A program made the translations under genes and the position numbers. Under the pieces are notes generated by a model. The model ran no database searches and had not been told where the DNA came from. It saw nothing but the letters and a program-made list of their open reading frames with translations. A stretch of DNA of 64,000 bases from Helianthus annuus. Its lineage: Eukaryota > Streptophyta > Magnoliopsida > Asterales > Asteraceae. Of the stretch, positions 11,779 through 24,245 are shown piece by piece (the first letter of the stretch is position 1; each line of letters starts with the position of its first letter). The DNA is taken from NCBI RefSeq assembly GCF_002127325.2, contig NC_035449.2, positions 146,918,931-146,982,930 on the forward strand, written 5' to 3'.

Positions 11779-12569
11779 TGTGACAACTCGAATTTCCAAG
11801 ATTTCTATTTCGCAGTTATTGCACGTTCATTTATTGTTTAGTTGTGTTTGCACAATTAGTTGCTATGGAATTGTATACATTTTAACACAATGAACGGTAT
11901 TATGTGATTATACATGGTTATGTGTTAATTGTGAAAGACTTGCCAAATGCATAAACTTGGTGGTGAAACTGTGAAATTGTTGTGAGATGGTGTGCTTGTG
12001 TAAAGTGTAATAATTAAGGGTGTGTAGAGTGATTAGTGAAACTTATATGATACTTAACCCTAATCCCTTTTCACTAATCATTTTCACAAAAACCAAAGCA
12101 CTGTATTCTCTAATCCCCTAGCAATCATCATCGCCACCATCATTGGCACAAGACATTTATCACTTTTGATTCCTCTCTTTCTCTAGAATCCTTCAAGGTA
12201 ATTGTTTAATACTTGTAAACCCTAATTGATAGTCTGATTGTATCAATTCTTGATTATTGTGAGACTTGTAAACCCTAGCTTTCATATGATGGTTTTGTGC
12301 TTTGATTGATGCTTGATTATTGTGTTATGATGATGATTGGTCGTGAAATCGTTTGTTTGTATGATGATGTTAATTGTTGAATTGATTTCTGACATGTAAT
12401 GTACGAATTAGGGTTTCCAGATCGTATGAATTATAGTACGTAAGTGTGGTATGTATAAAGTGTAACTGCTGCAATCACAGAGAACGCGTGAATGAATGTT
12501 TGTCTGAGGTTTGTGAATGAATGTAATTGTCTGAGTTTCATATGCTCTATAGTCTGAATTTTGGAAGTT

Positions 12570-13110
12570 GTAAGTGGTCCGACTTTTGTTAAGCTTTGGA
12601 GGTCCGATCTTTAGTAATGAGAATGTGGTCCGATCTTTAAACTAGTTAATGTGATCCGAACTTTTACTATATTGCATAGTGTCCGAGGATGTTATGATGT
12701 TATGTAGGCATTGATGTCCGAGTTTGTACATAACACATCATATCCGAGTTTTATAAGATGTAATGGTCCGAGTTTTACATCACTTATGGTCCGAATTTCA
12801 TGAGATCTAGTGTCCGACGTTTAAACCCTAGTAACAAGGGTCCGAGCTTTACAAGGGGGATGATGTCCGACTTTTATGTGCATCACATAGTCCGACCTTT
12901 AAACATGGGGTGTGGTCCGAATTTGTGGCATGGGAACAAGGGGGTCCGACTTTTAACCCCATACCCCTTTGGTCCGAGTTTTGAACCCCCAAACCCTAAC
13001 CCATGGTCCGACTTTTAACCCCACACCTTTTGTTGTCTGAGTTTTAATCCCTTGTTGCTTGATCCGACTTTTAAACAGGGGAACCCCCCCCCCCCCCCAA
13101 CACTTGTCTG
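12570..13110 (+). repeat. GTCCGA motif cluster in T2 5' LTR
   Basis: Around twenty copies of GTCCGA(C/G/A)TTT(T), spaced irregularly about 20-40 bases apart and all in the same orientation. The 3' LTR copy is at 19979-20519, where a few copies have lost the motif by single changes (for example GATACGAAC). T3 carries the same motif at 32325-32950. Confidence 0.85.
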
Positions 13111-13728
13111 AGTTTTAAGAAGAGTATGGCCCTGTCCTACTTGTGTGTGATTTAAATTGAAGCCAAGTTGTAAGATAAAAGCATGTTGATCTGCTAAGGA
13201 ATGAATGATGAAATTAAAGTCAAACTCTGTTAAATTGTTAAGCTCATTAACGATGTTAATATGTTAAGAATGTTAACGGTGGCCAATAGGTTAATATTCA
13301 CGTTAGACTAAACTGTGAAGTTCGAGACGCGACGCATGAATTACGTGAAAACGATTAACTGTTTACGTGACGTATGATTCTATATATGATCGTATGATAC
13401 TGAATGCAACTGTATGATTCTACATGCGTGAACATTCTATGTGATATCGTCATGTACACAATAAACACACAAGACACAGCTGCTTGAATGTCAATAATTT
13501 GCAAACCCTAATTTGATGCAAACACTTACATCGTATCATGTGCAACATATCCTAGGTCGTGTGTAACGGACTTAGACATTTGATAAACCCTAGAGCATAG
13601 CATACCGAGCAAACCAAGGTGAGTTCACACTCTTACTAAGGCATGGGATTCCTAGGGCTTGGGAATGGGATTGAAGGAATAAGGTTGAATAGATTCGTAC
13701 TGACACTAATCCTAGACTACCATACCAT

Positions 13729-14057
13729 TGTCCTCGGTTGTGCAGGACACATACTTATGCTACTCACTGTCCTCGGTTGTGCAGGACACATACTTATGCT
13801 ACTCACTGTCCTCGGTTGTGCAGGACACATACTTATGCTACTCACTGTCCTCGGTTGTGCAGGACACATACTTATGCTACTCACTGTCCTCGGTTGTGTA
13901 GGATACATACTTATGCTACTCACTGTCCTCGGTTGTGCAGGACACATACTTACAATATACGTATACTTATACTTACTACTATCCTCGGTTGTGAAGGATA
14001 CTTACGTAATACCTACGTAAAACTTGTACGTACTACTGTTCTCGGTTGTGAAGAACA
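13729..14057 (+). repeat. Expanded hairpin array in T2 5' LTR
   Basis: Six tandem 39-bp units start at 13729, 13768, 13807, 13846, 13885 and 13924. Each begins with a hairpin of stem TGTCCT/AGGACA and loop CGGTTGTGC. They are followed by a hairpin with stem TATCCT/AGGATA (about 13979) and one with stem TGTTCT/AGAACA (about 14036). The fifth unit has one stem change that leaves a G-T pair. It is not a CRISPR array: there are no unique spacers. Confidence 0.9.
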
Positions 14058-14523
14058 CTAATGGTTACGAATAGTCTAGTGGATATACAACATGGGAAGC
14101 CCCCACCAATAGAACGTACTATCGGCCCAGTAGAGCCACATGTTACAAATGAACTTACTGTTACGCATTTACTTTCTGTGAACTCGCTCAACTAGTTGTT
14201 GATCCTCTGTTACATGCCTTGCAGGTCGTTAGATACATGGAGCTTGCACAGGGAGGAGCTGGTCGTTGTGGGCTTGGATCGTGATTGTCTTGTTAAACAC
14301 TTACGACATTTGATACTTTATTGTGATGGGTTTTAATTATACGCTTTCGCTAAACAACGATAACTTACTTATGTTTTGGAACACCTTTCATATGGATTTG
14401 GTTTGGTTTAATGGCAATTACTTTTACTATATATATTGTTCTATATGATTGGTGGCTTGATCCTGGTCAGTCACGCTCCCAAGCGGTGATACTCCGCAGG
14501 TGGATTTTGGGGGTGTGACAGAT

Positions 14524-14536
14524 TGGTATCAGAGCC
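14524..14536 (+). other. T2 primer binding site (tRNA-Met type)
   Basis: TGGTATCAGAGCC begins three bases after the 5' LTR, as in T1. Confidence 0.9.
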
Positions 14537-14832
14537 ATTGGTTATAGAGAACTTGGTTTTAATATGGGAAAACGTTTTTATTAAAACCAGACTATAACCA
14601 GAACAGTGCTCTCAACGATCCACAACGACGCTTCGCTCCACGTGCAAGACTCAACATACTAGGTAATAAGGTTTATGTTTATTACCTGCTTGCTAGAACT
14701 GCATAGAACTTTGCTCGTAGTATGCTTAGATTACATTGCTCACTACTTGTTATTGCTTGAGAACATCTATGCGCTTACACTCTTCTGTCATCGCACTATT
14801 CGCGAACCTCTCTCACTTACGTTACATTTGCT

Positions 14833-16014
14833 ATGAAGATCATGGCCGGGCATATCAACTTGACTCAAGCCCTGTTGACGGCTCTCATTAACGAACGAAT
14901 TGCTGTGGCACTTGCAGCCATACAAGCAGGAGGTTAACACGCTCAGCCACCTGTTTACACCTTCAAAAATCTCAAGGATTGCCAACTTAGTACCTTCAGT
15001 GGAACTGAGGGAGTTGAAGGCCTCCTCCACTGGTTCGAGAGGCTTGAAACTGACTTTGAGGTGCATGATTGCCCTGAGTCTCGTAGAGTAAAGTTTGCTT
15101 CTAGAACACTCGAAGGTGCTGCATTAACCTGGTGGGAAGCACAGGTTCAGATGTTAGGGCTGGCAGCTGCTAATGCCATCCCCTGGAACGAGTTCAAGGA
15201 CCTAATTAAGGAAGAGTTTTGCAGTCGAGAAGACATCCACAAACTAGAGGTAGAGTTCCTCAACCTACAGATGGTGGGGTCTGAAATTGAAGCTTATACG
15301 AAGAGATCGAATGAATTAGCCACATTTTGTCCTACTATGGTAGACCCTCCCACCAAACGCATCGAACTGTATCTCAAGGGTCTGGTGCCCGAAATTCAGA
15401 GTCATTTGACCGCAGTTAACCTTGGTACTATCCAGCAAGTCACTCGTCTTGCTCATCGTCTCACAGACCAGGCAGTAGAACAAAACAAACTACCGAAACG
15501 TGTTAAAGCTGATACTACATGTGCTTCTAGTGATAACAAACGCAAGTGGGATGAAAACCCGAGCAAGGGATTAATTTTGGTCCAGCCTCTGACGCAGCAG
15601 CCAGAGATAGATGACTACCAGAGCCCCAGACAGCAGTTTTCTAGTAGTCCTGGGCAGAAAAGATATCGAGGAATTCACCCTTGGTGCAACAATTGTAACA
15701 GACACCACGGTGGCCAGTGCAACAAGGGTCGTTGCCAGCGGTGTCTCAAGATTGGTCATGAAGCTAAGGATTGTCGAAACTCACGTCCTGTAACTCAAGA
15801 ACAACAACGACCGCCTCAACCTCCGCAGAATCAGCAGCAACAACAGAGTTTCAAAGGATGTTTTCAGTGTGATGCTAAAGATCACTACAAGAGACATTGT
15901 CCGCATATAAACCAGGACCAGACTCAGAACCACGACAATGGAAACAGGGACGACAATGGGGATAGCGTTGGGGGAAACAATGGAAACAATGACGCCGAGG
16001 CCACATGTACGTGA
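14833..16014 (+). pseudogene. T2 gag, broken
   Basis: Homologous to T1 Gag from an ATG at 14833. A TAA at 14935-14937 stands where T1 has CAA. The segment corresponding to the T1 candidate intron is absent here. Both zinc knuckles are canonical in spacing (CQRCLKIGHEAKDC and CFQCDAKDHYKRHC). A frameshift near 16000 ends the frame at TGA 16012-16014, just before protease. Confidence 0.88.
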
Positions 16015-19000
16015 TTGGTCAGGGTGACGCAAGGAACGATCCAAACGTAATAATGGGTAAGTTTCTTCTCGACGACTTTTATGTTACTGTCTTGTTTGAT
16101 TTGGGTGTAGATACCAGTTATATGTTCTTGAAAGATAGCCAAATGTTAAAACATGCACCAACTCCCCTAAATACCAAACCTGTCGTAGGGTTAGCTTATG
16201 GTACAAGTCTAGAGGCCACACATAGTTCAGGGTTGTAATCTTATCCTCGCTGGGCAGACGTTCCCTATCGACTTCATTCCTATAGTTCTGGACATCACCT
16301 ATAGCTCACGCACCATATCGCGTAGCTCCATCAGAATTGGAAGAACTATCGACGCAGCTACGAGAACTCTTGGATGAGGGATTCATCCGGCCCATCTTTT
16401 CGCCTTGGGGAGCTCCAGTATTATTCGTGAAAAAGAAGGATGGCACTTTCAGAATGTGCATTGATTACCGCGAACTAAACAAGGTCACAGTGAAGAACCG
16501 TTATCCTCTTCCTCGCATTGATGACTTATTCGACCAGTTGCAAGGGTCGAGTTACTATTCCAAGATTGATCTAAGGTCTGGTTATCATCAGCTGAGAGTC
16601 CGGGATGAGGACGTCTCCAAGACAGCATTTAGAACTCGCTACGGCCATTACGAGTTCCTAGTCATGCCATTTGGGCTTACGAACGCGCCTGCAGTTTTCA
16701 TGGATCTTATGAACAGGGTGTGCAAACCCTATCTTGACAAGTTCGTCATTGTCTTCATCGACGACATTCTGATCTACTCCAAGAGTCAGGAAGAACACGA
16801 GCAGCACTTACGTCTCATCTTGGAACTTCTTCGGAAAGAACAATTGTACGCCAAGTTTTCAAAATGCGACTTCTGGCTTCGTGAAGTCCACTTCTTAGGC
16901 CATGTGGTGAACAGGGATGGGATTCATGTCGATCCATCCAAGGTAGATTCGATACGGAACTGGCCTGCACCGCGTACACCAACAGAAATACGCCAATTCT
17001 TGGGTTTGGCGGGATACTAGAGACGATTCATCAAAGACTTTACGAAGATCGCACAGCCGCTTACTATGCTGACACAGAAAGGTGTCACCTACCGTTGGGG
17101 AGATTCCCAGGAAACCGCTTTCCAGTACCTAAAGGATAGGCTTTGCAGCGCACCTATTCTCTCATTGCCAGAGGGCACGGATGATTTTGTGGTCTATTGT
17201 GACGCATCGATACAGGGGCTTGGTTGTGTATTGATGCAGCGAGATAAAGTTATTGCCTACGCTTCTCGTCAACTCAAAGTTCATGAACGGAACTACACGA
17301 CGCACGATTTAGAGCTGGGAGCTGTTGTTTTTGCGCTTAAGATATGGCGACACTACCTGTACGGTACCAAGTGCACTATTTACACCGATCACAGGAGTCT
17401 CGAGCATATCTTCAAGCAGAAGGAATTGAACATGCGTCAACGACGATGGGTCGAGTTACTTAATGATTATGAATGCGCCATCAAGTACCATCCAGGCAAG
17501 GCCAATGTTGTGGCTGACGCCCTCAGTCGAAAAGACACCTTACCTAGGCGTGTATGAGCCTTGCAGCTCACTACTCAGTCCAGTCTTCCTGCACAGATAC
17601 GAACTGCTCAGATGGAAGCATTAAAGCCCGAAAACGTCAAAGCTGAAGCCTTACGCGGCTCAAGGCAACGAATGGAACAAAAGGAAGACGGCGCCTACTA
17701 TGTAACGGGGCGTATTTGGGTCCCACTTTTTGGCGGTTTACGTGAGCTGGTAATGGATGAAGCTCACAAGTCCCGCTACTCGGTACATCCAGGGTCGGAT
17801 AAAATGTACCACGACATCAGAACTACATACTGGTGGCCTAGCATGAAAGCCCATATCGCTACTTACGTCGGCAAGTGTTTGACATGTGCAAAGGTCAAAG
17901 TGGAGTATCAAAAACCAGCGGGCCTACTTCAGCAGCCCAAGATACCGCAATGGAAATGGGAAGAAATTTCCATGGATTTTGTTACAGGCCTACCCAGATC
18001 CCAGCGCGGGAACGATACTAGTTGGGTGATCGTTGATCGACTCACGAAGTCTGCTCACTTCCTGGCTATTAAGGAAACGGATAAGTTCTCCACTCTCGCA
18101 GACGTTTATCTTACAGAAGTTGTTTCGAGGCACGGGGGGGCCACCTCCATCATTTCGGATCGGGATGCACGATTCACGTCAGAGCTATGGCAAGCGATGC
18201 ACAAATCTTTTGGCTCACGATTAGACATGAGCACAGCATATCATCCTCAGACGGATGGGTAGTCTGAGCGAACGATCCAAACTCTTGAAGACATGCTTCG
18301 GGCATGTGTTATTGATTTCGGCAACGGCTGGGAAAAGCACCTCCCTTTGGTGGAGTTTTCGTATAATAACAGTTATCACACCAGTATACAAGCCGCTCCA
18401 TTCGAGGCATTGTACGGACGTAAATACCGGTCACCTCTCTGTTGGGCAGAGGTGGGGGATAGTCAGATTACGGGTCCAGAGATTGTAGTGGACGCCACGG
18501 AAAAGATTGCACAGATAAGACAACGCATGGCGGCAGCACGCGACCGTCAGAAAGCCTACGCGGACGAGCGTAGGAAGCCTTTGGAATTTCAGGTCGGGGA
18601 CCGGGTTTTACTTAAAGTCTAACCCTGGAAGGGTGTGGTTCGTTTTGGCAAACGGGGCAAACTAAATCCGCGGTATGTCGGACCGTTTGAGATCATTGAG
18701 AAAATAGGCAAAGTGGCCTACAAGCTAAACCTACCAGCTGAACTCGGTGCAGTTCACAACGTATTTCACGTGTCGAATCTGAAGAAGTGCCTGTCAGATG
18801 AGACCCTCATAGTTCCTTTTAAGGAACTCACTATCGACGAGCGGTTGCACTTCGTCGAGGAGCCAGTTGAAATCACGGACCGGGATGTTAAGGTCCTCAA
18901 AAGCAAGAGAATCCCTCTTGTTCGAGTTCGTTGGAACTCCCGACGTGGCCCAGAGTACACCTGGGAACGCGAAGACCAGATGACAGAAAAGTACCCCCAG

Positions 19001-19108
19001 TTATTCGGAACCAATGCAACCACTACTGAGACTGAAACTACTACTGCGGAATTTCAGGACGAAATTCCAAATCAACGGGGGGATGATGTGACACCCCAGG
19101 AAAACTAG
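16005..19108 (+). pseudogene. T2 pol, multiply broken
   Basis: Protease reads DLGVDTS near 16100 where T1 has DSGADTS, so the active-site motif is altered. Another frame break falls near 16230, and roughly 345 bases between protease and RT are missing at about 16290 relative to T1. RT (16337-17020) still has FIDD but ends at TAG 17018-17020. RNase H (17066-17557) ends at TGA 17555-17557, integrase at TAG 18260-18262, and a TAA lies at 18620-18622. The chromodomain region (18850-18990) is complete in sequence and keeps the Glu codon that is a stop in T1. No functional polyprotein is possible. Confidence 0.92.
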
Positions 19109-19187
19109 TAAACGATATAACTTACCTAGCTTCCTCAGTAACCGCATGCTAAATTTCGGGACGAAATTTCTTTTAAGTTGGGGATAA

Positions 19188-21929
19188 TGTGACAACTCGA
19201 ATTTCCAAGATTTCTATTTCGCAGTTATTGCACGTTCATTTATTGTTTAGTTGTGTTTGCACAATTAGTTGCTATGGAATTGTATACGTTTTAATACAAT
19301 GAACGGTATTATGTGATTATACATGGTTATGTGTTAATTGTGAAAGACTTGCCAAATGCATAAACTTGGTGATGAAACTGTGAAATTGTTGTGAGATGGT
19401 GTGCTTGTGTAAAGTGTAATAATTAAGGGTGTGTAGAGTGATTAGTGAAACTTATATGATACTTAACCCTAATCCCTTTTCACTAATCATTTTCACAAAA
19501 ACCAAAGCACTGTATTCTCTAATCCCCTAGCAATCATCATCGCCACCATCATTGGCACAAGACATTTATCACTTTTGATTCCTCTCTTTCTCTAGAATCC
19601 TTCAAGGTAATTGTTTAATACTTGTAAACCCTAATTGATAGTCTGATTGTATCAATTCTTGATTATTGTGAGACTTGTAAACCCTAGCTTTCATATGATG
19701 GTTTTGTGCTTTGATTGATGCTTGATTATTGTGTTATGATAATGATTGGTCGTGAAATCGTTTGTTTGTATGATGATGTTAATTGTTGAATTGATTTCTG
19801 ACATGTAATGTACGAATTAGGGTTTCCAGATCGTATGAATTATAGTACGTAACTGTGGTATGTATAAAGTGTAACTGCTGGAATCACAGAGAACGCGTGA
19901 ATGAATGTTTGTCTGAGGTTTGTGAATGAATGTAATTGTCTGAGTTTCATATGCTCTATAGTCTGAATTTTGGAAGTTGTAAGTGGTCCGACTTTTGTTA
20001 AGCTTTGGAGGTCCGATCTTTAGTAATGAGAATGTGGTCCGATCTTTAAACTAGTTAATGTGATACGAACTTTTACTATATTGCATAGTGTCTGAGGATG
20101 TTATGATGTTATGTAGGCATTGATGTCCGAGTTTGTACATAACACATCATATCCGAGTTTTATAAGATGTAATGGTCCGAGTTTTACATCACTTATGGTA
20201 CGAATTTCATGAGATCTAGTGTCCGACGTTTAAACCCTAGTAACAAGGGTCCGAGCTTTACAAGGGGGATGATGTCCGACTTTTATGTGCATCACATAGT
20301 CCGACCTTTAAACATGGGGTGTGGTCCGAATTTGTGGCATGGGAACAAGGGGGTCCGACTTTTAACCCCATACCCCTTTGGTCCGAGTTTTGAACCCCCA
20401 AACCCTAACCCATGGTCCGACTTTTAACCCCACACCTTTTGTTGTCTGAGTTTTAATCCCTTGTTGCTTGATCCGACTTTTAAACAGGGGAAGCCCCCCC
20501 CCCCCCCAACACTTGTCTGAGTTTTAAGAAGAGTATGGCCCTGTCCTACTTGTGTGTGATTTAAATTGAAGCCAAGTTGTAAGATAAAAGCATGTTGATC
20601 TGCTAAGGAATGAATGATGAAATTAAAGTCAAACTCTGTTAAATTGTTAAGCTCATTAACGATGTTAATATGTTAAGAATGTTAACGGTGGCCAATAGGT
20701 TAATATTCACGTTAGACTAAACTGTGAAGTTCGAGACGCGACGCATGAATTACGTGAAAACGATTAACTGTTTACGTGACGTATGATTCTATATATGATC
20801 GTATGATACTGAATGCAACTGTATGATTCTACATGCGTGAACATTCTATGTGATATCGTCATGTACACAATAAACACACAAGACACAGCTGCTTGAATGT
20901 CAATAATTTGCAAACCCTAATTTGATGCAAACACTTACATCGTATCATGTGCAACATATCCTAGGTCGTGTGTAACGGACTTAGACATTTGATAAACCCT
21001 AGAGCATAGCATACCGAGCAAACCAAGGTGAGTTCACACTCTTACTAAGGCATGGGATTCCTAGGGCTTGGGAATGGGATTGAAGGAATAAGGTTGAATA
21101 GATTCGTACTGACACTAATCCTAGACTACCATACCATTGTCCTCGGTTGTGCAGGACACATACTTATGCTACTCACTGTCCTCGGTTGTGCAGGACACAT
21201 ACTTATGCTACTCACTGTCCTCGGTTGTGCAGGACACATACTTATGCTACTCACTGTCCTCGGTTGTGCAGGACACATACTTATGCTACTCACTGTCCTC
21301 GGTTGTGCAGGATACATACTTATGCTACTCACTGTCCTCGGTTGTGCAGGACACATACTTACAATATACGTATACTTATACTTACTACTATCCTCGGTTG
21401 TGAAGGATACTTACGTAATACCTACGTAAAACTTGTACGTACTACTGTTCTCGGTTGTGAAGAACACTAATGGTTACGAATAGTCTAGTGGATATACAAC
21501 ATGGGAAGCCCCCACCAATAGAACGTACTATCGGCCCAGTAGAGCCACATGTTACAAATGAACTTACTGTTACGCATTTACTTTCTGTGAACTCGCTCAA
21601 CTAGTTGTTGATCCTCTGTTACATGCCTTGCAGGTCGTTAGATACATGGAGCTTGCACAGGGAGGAGCTGGTCGTTGTGGGCTTGGATCGTGATTGTCTT
21701 GTTAAACACTTACGACATTTGATACTTTATTGTGATGGGTTTTAATTATATGCTTCCGCTAAACAATGATAACTTACTTATGTTTTGGAACACCTTTCAT
21801 ATGGATTTGGTTTGGTTTAATGGCAATTACTTTTACTATATATATTGTTCTATATGATTGGTGGCTTGATCCTGGTCAGTCACGCTCCCAAGCGGTGATA
21901 CTCCGCAGGTGGATTTTGGGGGTGTGACA
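19188..21929 (+). repeat. T2 3' LTR (2742 bp)
   Basis: Same length as the 5' LTR and offset by exactly 7409 bases. The GTCCGA cluster is at 19979-20519 and the hairpin array at 21138-21466. Preceded by the double polypurine/fossil-start region (fossil TGTGACACCCC at 19087, real start at 19188). Confidence 0.95.
21138..21466 (+). repeat. Hairpin array in T2 3' LTR
   Basis: Same six 39-bp units plus two further hairpins as at 13729-14057. The fifth unit here has a C where the 5' copy has a T in the loop. Confidence 0.9.
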
Positions 21930-23126
21930 TAAACAGCCAGATTACTCGCATAAGTATGTTGAAGAGGCTGATCTTTATGATAGAGTTGAAGTAGAGGAGT
22001 GTTCGGATAGTGAAGATGTCTCTGAAGATACTTCTAAGTATCTAACTCTAATGGAATTCTTCACAGCAGAGAACAGGGAAGAGTTGAAACAGAAAGTTAC
22101 TGAAGCTGTGAATGAAAATGTGTTTGAGAATCTGAAGAAAGACGTTGAGAAAGAAAGTCGATCGAATGTTGAAAAAGAAGATCGATCGAAGTGGTTCAAA
22201 GACAGTCATGGGAGAAAGTTCAGGAGGCCTTTGAAGTATTTTCAACGTGATAGAACTGTTTCTCTCGGCGACATTATAAGTTGGGGATTTCTGCCACAAG
22301 TAAACGCGTATGCTATTCGTAGAGAGTATGGCGTCCAATACTTTGAACGTTTATATGACACTATATCATTACCTTGGTGGGACGTCGATGAATTGTCTAA
22401 ATTCAGGAGCTTGGATTACCCTGTGAGGAAGAATGACGCGGCAATGTGGGGTTACATTAAGTACGAGTCACAAAAAGAGAGTCGAAAGTGGAAGCCTCAT
22501 CATCCTAGACCTGTTCAAAGGGTAGATCCAGAGACCGGAGTTATTGAGACGATACTGAATGTAAAGCCTCCAAGAACGATGAAAATAATTCCTATGCCTG
22601 AAATGGAGCAGGAATTCTACAAAGGCTTTATGGATTGGGTATACAGCTGCATAACAACTGAAGCGATCATATTTTACAGAGCTGGTGGTGAAATTAGAGA
22701 AATTCACGTCTATGATCCAATGTGGTTGGTCAACTGCTCAGCGAAAGACAAAGAATGCTTGTTCATTAACAAGATCCGTTATAAGTCAGCAGACAAAGAG
22801 CAAGCGCTACAATTTCAACGTGTAGTTTCACTGTGCTTTCAGAAAAGCATAAACTCTGAGAACAAGTGGAAATCTTCATGGTGGTCGTTAGACGAAAAGA
22901 TGAAAAGGAAAGCGAAGCGTGAGCATGATCGTGAAAATCAGAGGATTGAAGAAAAGTGAGGAATGTATATGAAACAGCAAGCTGATGAAGAGAATGCGAG
23001 AAAGAAGTTAAATGAAAGAATCAGAGTTGAGCTGAGTAAGAAACCAAAGCAGAGGGAAGAATTGTACAAAGCTATCTGAAGACCTACAAACAAGACAAAG
23101 ACTGCGGCTTCATCCAAGGGGGAGTT
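21930..23126 (+). pseudogene. S-A extra (envelope-like) ORF, 3' part, ending at the polypurine tract
   Basis: Continues the frame broken at 11778. It runs 21935-22959 with a TGA at 22957-22959, then about 39 more codons in frame to TGA 23077-23079, giving well over 1000 codons for both parts together. It begins acidic, then contains a compact domain rich in W, Y and F (22200-22900) and ends in a basic, glutamate-rich helix-like segment. I do not recognise the domain from motifs alone. Directly after it comes the purine tract AAGGGGGAG and then TGTTGGTGCA, the start of a copia-type LTR. That position, at the very 3' end of an element, is the main reason to call it a post-pol extra ORF. Confidence 0.65.
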
Positions 23127-23576
23127 TGTTGGTGCATAATGTCTAAAGCCTGCGTCTTTGTTGTACTAGATTAATGTATAGGGTCTGGATAGGTTGATTT
23201 TGTATTGTACAGGGGGTTAAGATGTAATTTTATGTTTTGAATGTAAGAGGTCCGCTTTTGTGTCACATGTCCACAAAAGCGAACCCACTAGATAGGGAGA
23301 TCCGCTTTTGTGGCATGTCACATAAGCGGACCAGGAAAACTATAAATACCCCTGATCAGTCTTTCACTTGTAACCTTGTACGTCATCTCAAGTCGAAGTG
23401 CTGTCCGTACGATCAATGAAATACAAGTGAAAAAGTGTGTTTAAAGTATAATTCTTCTGTTTCTACTCATTTCTACCACTGTTTTGCTTTGTATCATGTC
23501 TGATATGTATTTCCGCGACATATCTGGCACGCACTAGCTCTGATTGACTCGTTTTAGAGGTCACACTGATCCTACA
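23127..23576 (+). repeat. LTR1: shared by S-A (3' side) and S-B (5' side)
   Basis: 450 bp, TGTTGGTGCA to CCTACA, preceded by a polypurine tract and followed by a tRNA-Met primer site, so it serves both as a 3' LTR and as a 5' LTR. Two inverted repeats, with arms TCCGCTTTTGTG, lie at 23249-23285 and 23301-23330. A TATA box (TATAAATA) is at 23341. Its text differs strongly from LTR2 at the other end of S-B. Confidence 0.85.
23249..23347 (+). promoter_or_regulatory. LTR1 palindromes and TATA box
   Basis: First palindrome: GGTCCGCTTTTGTG (23249-23262) against CACAAAAGCGAACC (23272-23285). Second: TCCGCTTTTGTG (23301-23312) against CACATAAGCGGA (23319-23330). The centre of each contains CATGT. 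The TATA box starts 11 bases after the second palindrome. Confidence 0.75.
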
Positions 23577-23578
23577 AG

Positions 23579-23591
23579 TGGTATCAGAGCT
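23579..23591 (+). other. S-B primer binding site (tRNA-Met type)
   Basis: TGGTATCAGAGCT begins three bases after LTR1 ends; the leader that follows is closely similar to that of S-C. Confidence 0.9.
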
Positions 23592-23799
23592 CAGGAGGAA
23601 GAGTTCTTACCGTTTAGCTCGTTTTCGCTCAAAAATTCTGATATCTACACCTTCTTTTATCAGTTCGGGGAGTTTTAACGGTCAAAATTGAACCAAAATT
23701 TCACAGATTGTGTATTATTGAACATAGACAAACCCTTGAAAGTTTTGGACCAAATTACGGACTAAAAATGGGTCAAAACAGCTTCGGACTTAGGTTCGC

Positions 23800-24215
23800 T
23801 CTTTCGGACAGTTGAATAGATCCGCTTTTGTGAACAAGTTAAGTTCGCTTATTTGGACACATTTTAGTAGATCCGCTCCAAATTGCACCTAGGTTCGTTC
23901 AAAAGATCCGCTTTTAGGGACATATTGTGTATAGGTTCGCTCCAAATTGCACTTAGGTTCGCTCAAGAGGTTCGCTCATTGTTACATTTCAAGTGGTTCG
24001 CTCTTAGTGGTTCGCTTATTGAAACAATCTGGTCCGCTTCTGTGAACATCAAATAGATTCGTTCTTGTGATCTTCTAGTGGTTCGCTTTTCTGTACTTAG
24101 CTGGTTCGCTTATTTGAACACAAGTTAGTCCGCTTTTGTGGATTTCACTAGTTTCGCTTTTGTGAACCTGATCAGATTCGCTCATTTGATCATCACTGGT
24201 TCACTTTTGTGAACA
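23800..24215 (+). repeat. S-B leader motif cluster (TTCGCT / TCCGCTTTTGTG)
   Basis: About nineteen copies of GGTTCGCT or GTCCGCTTTTGTG-like words, irregularly spaced in the untranslated leader between the primer site and gag. The full form TCCGCTTTTGTG is the same word that forms the arms of the LTR1 palindromes. Confidence 0.85.
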
Positions 24216-24245
24216 ACAAAGACTTGTCGGGATTTTTGTTGATAG

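Larger units (their letters stand above)
11779..14520 (+). repeat. T2 5' LTR (2742 bp)
   Basis: TGTGACAACTCG start, GTGTGACA end, and the same length as its partner. Contains a long cluster of GTCCGA motifs (12570-13110), a poly-C tract (about 13086-13100) and the hairpin array (13729-14057). Confidence 0.95.
11779..21929 (+). mobile_element. T2: complete but defective Tekay-type Ty3/gypsy element inside S-A
   Basis: Two 2742-bp LTRs (11779-14520 and 19188-21929) flank a 4667-bp internal region. The 5-bp target duplication TAAAC is perfect (11774-11778 and 21930-21934). Removing the element plus one duplication restores the S-A reading frame exactly. I counted about 14 differences between the LTRs, about 0.5%, so the insertion is very recent. 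The internal region is closely related to T1 but carries many disabling lesions, while the LTRs differ in their left and middle parts from those of T1. Confidence 0.95.

Noticed and set aside
13729..13962. Regular 39-bp repeats resembling a CRISPR array
   Set aside because: Units are identical throughout with no unique spacers, they lie inside an LTR, and this is plant DNA.
13643..14061. Repetitive ORFs on both strands over the T2 LTR (and the same at 21052-21470)
   Set aside because: They are translations of the 39-bp tandem repeat, whose length is a multiple of three; open frames result automatically.
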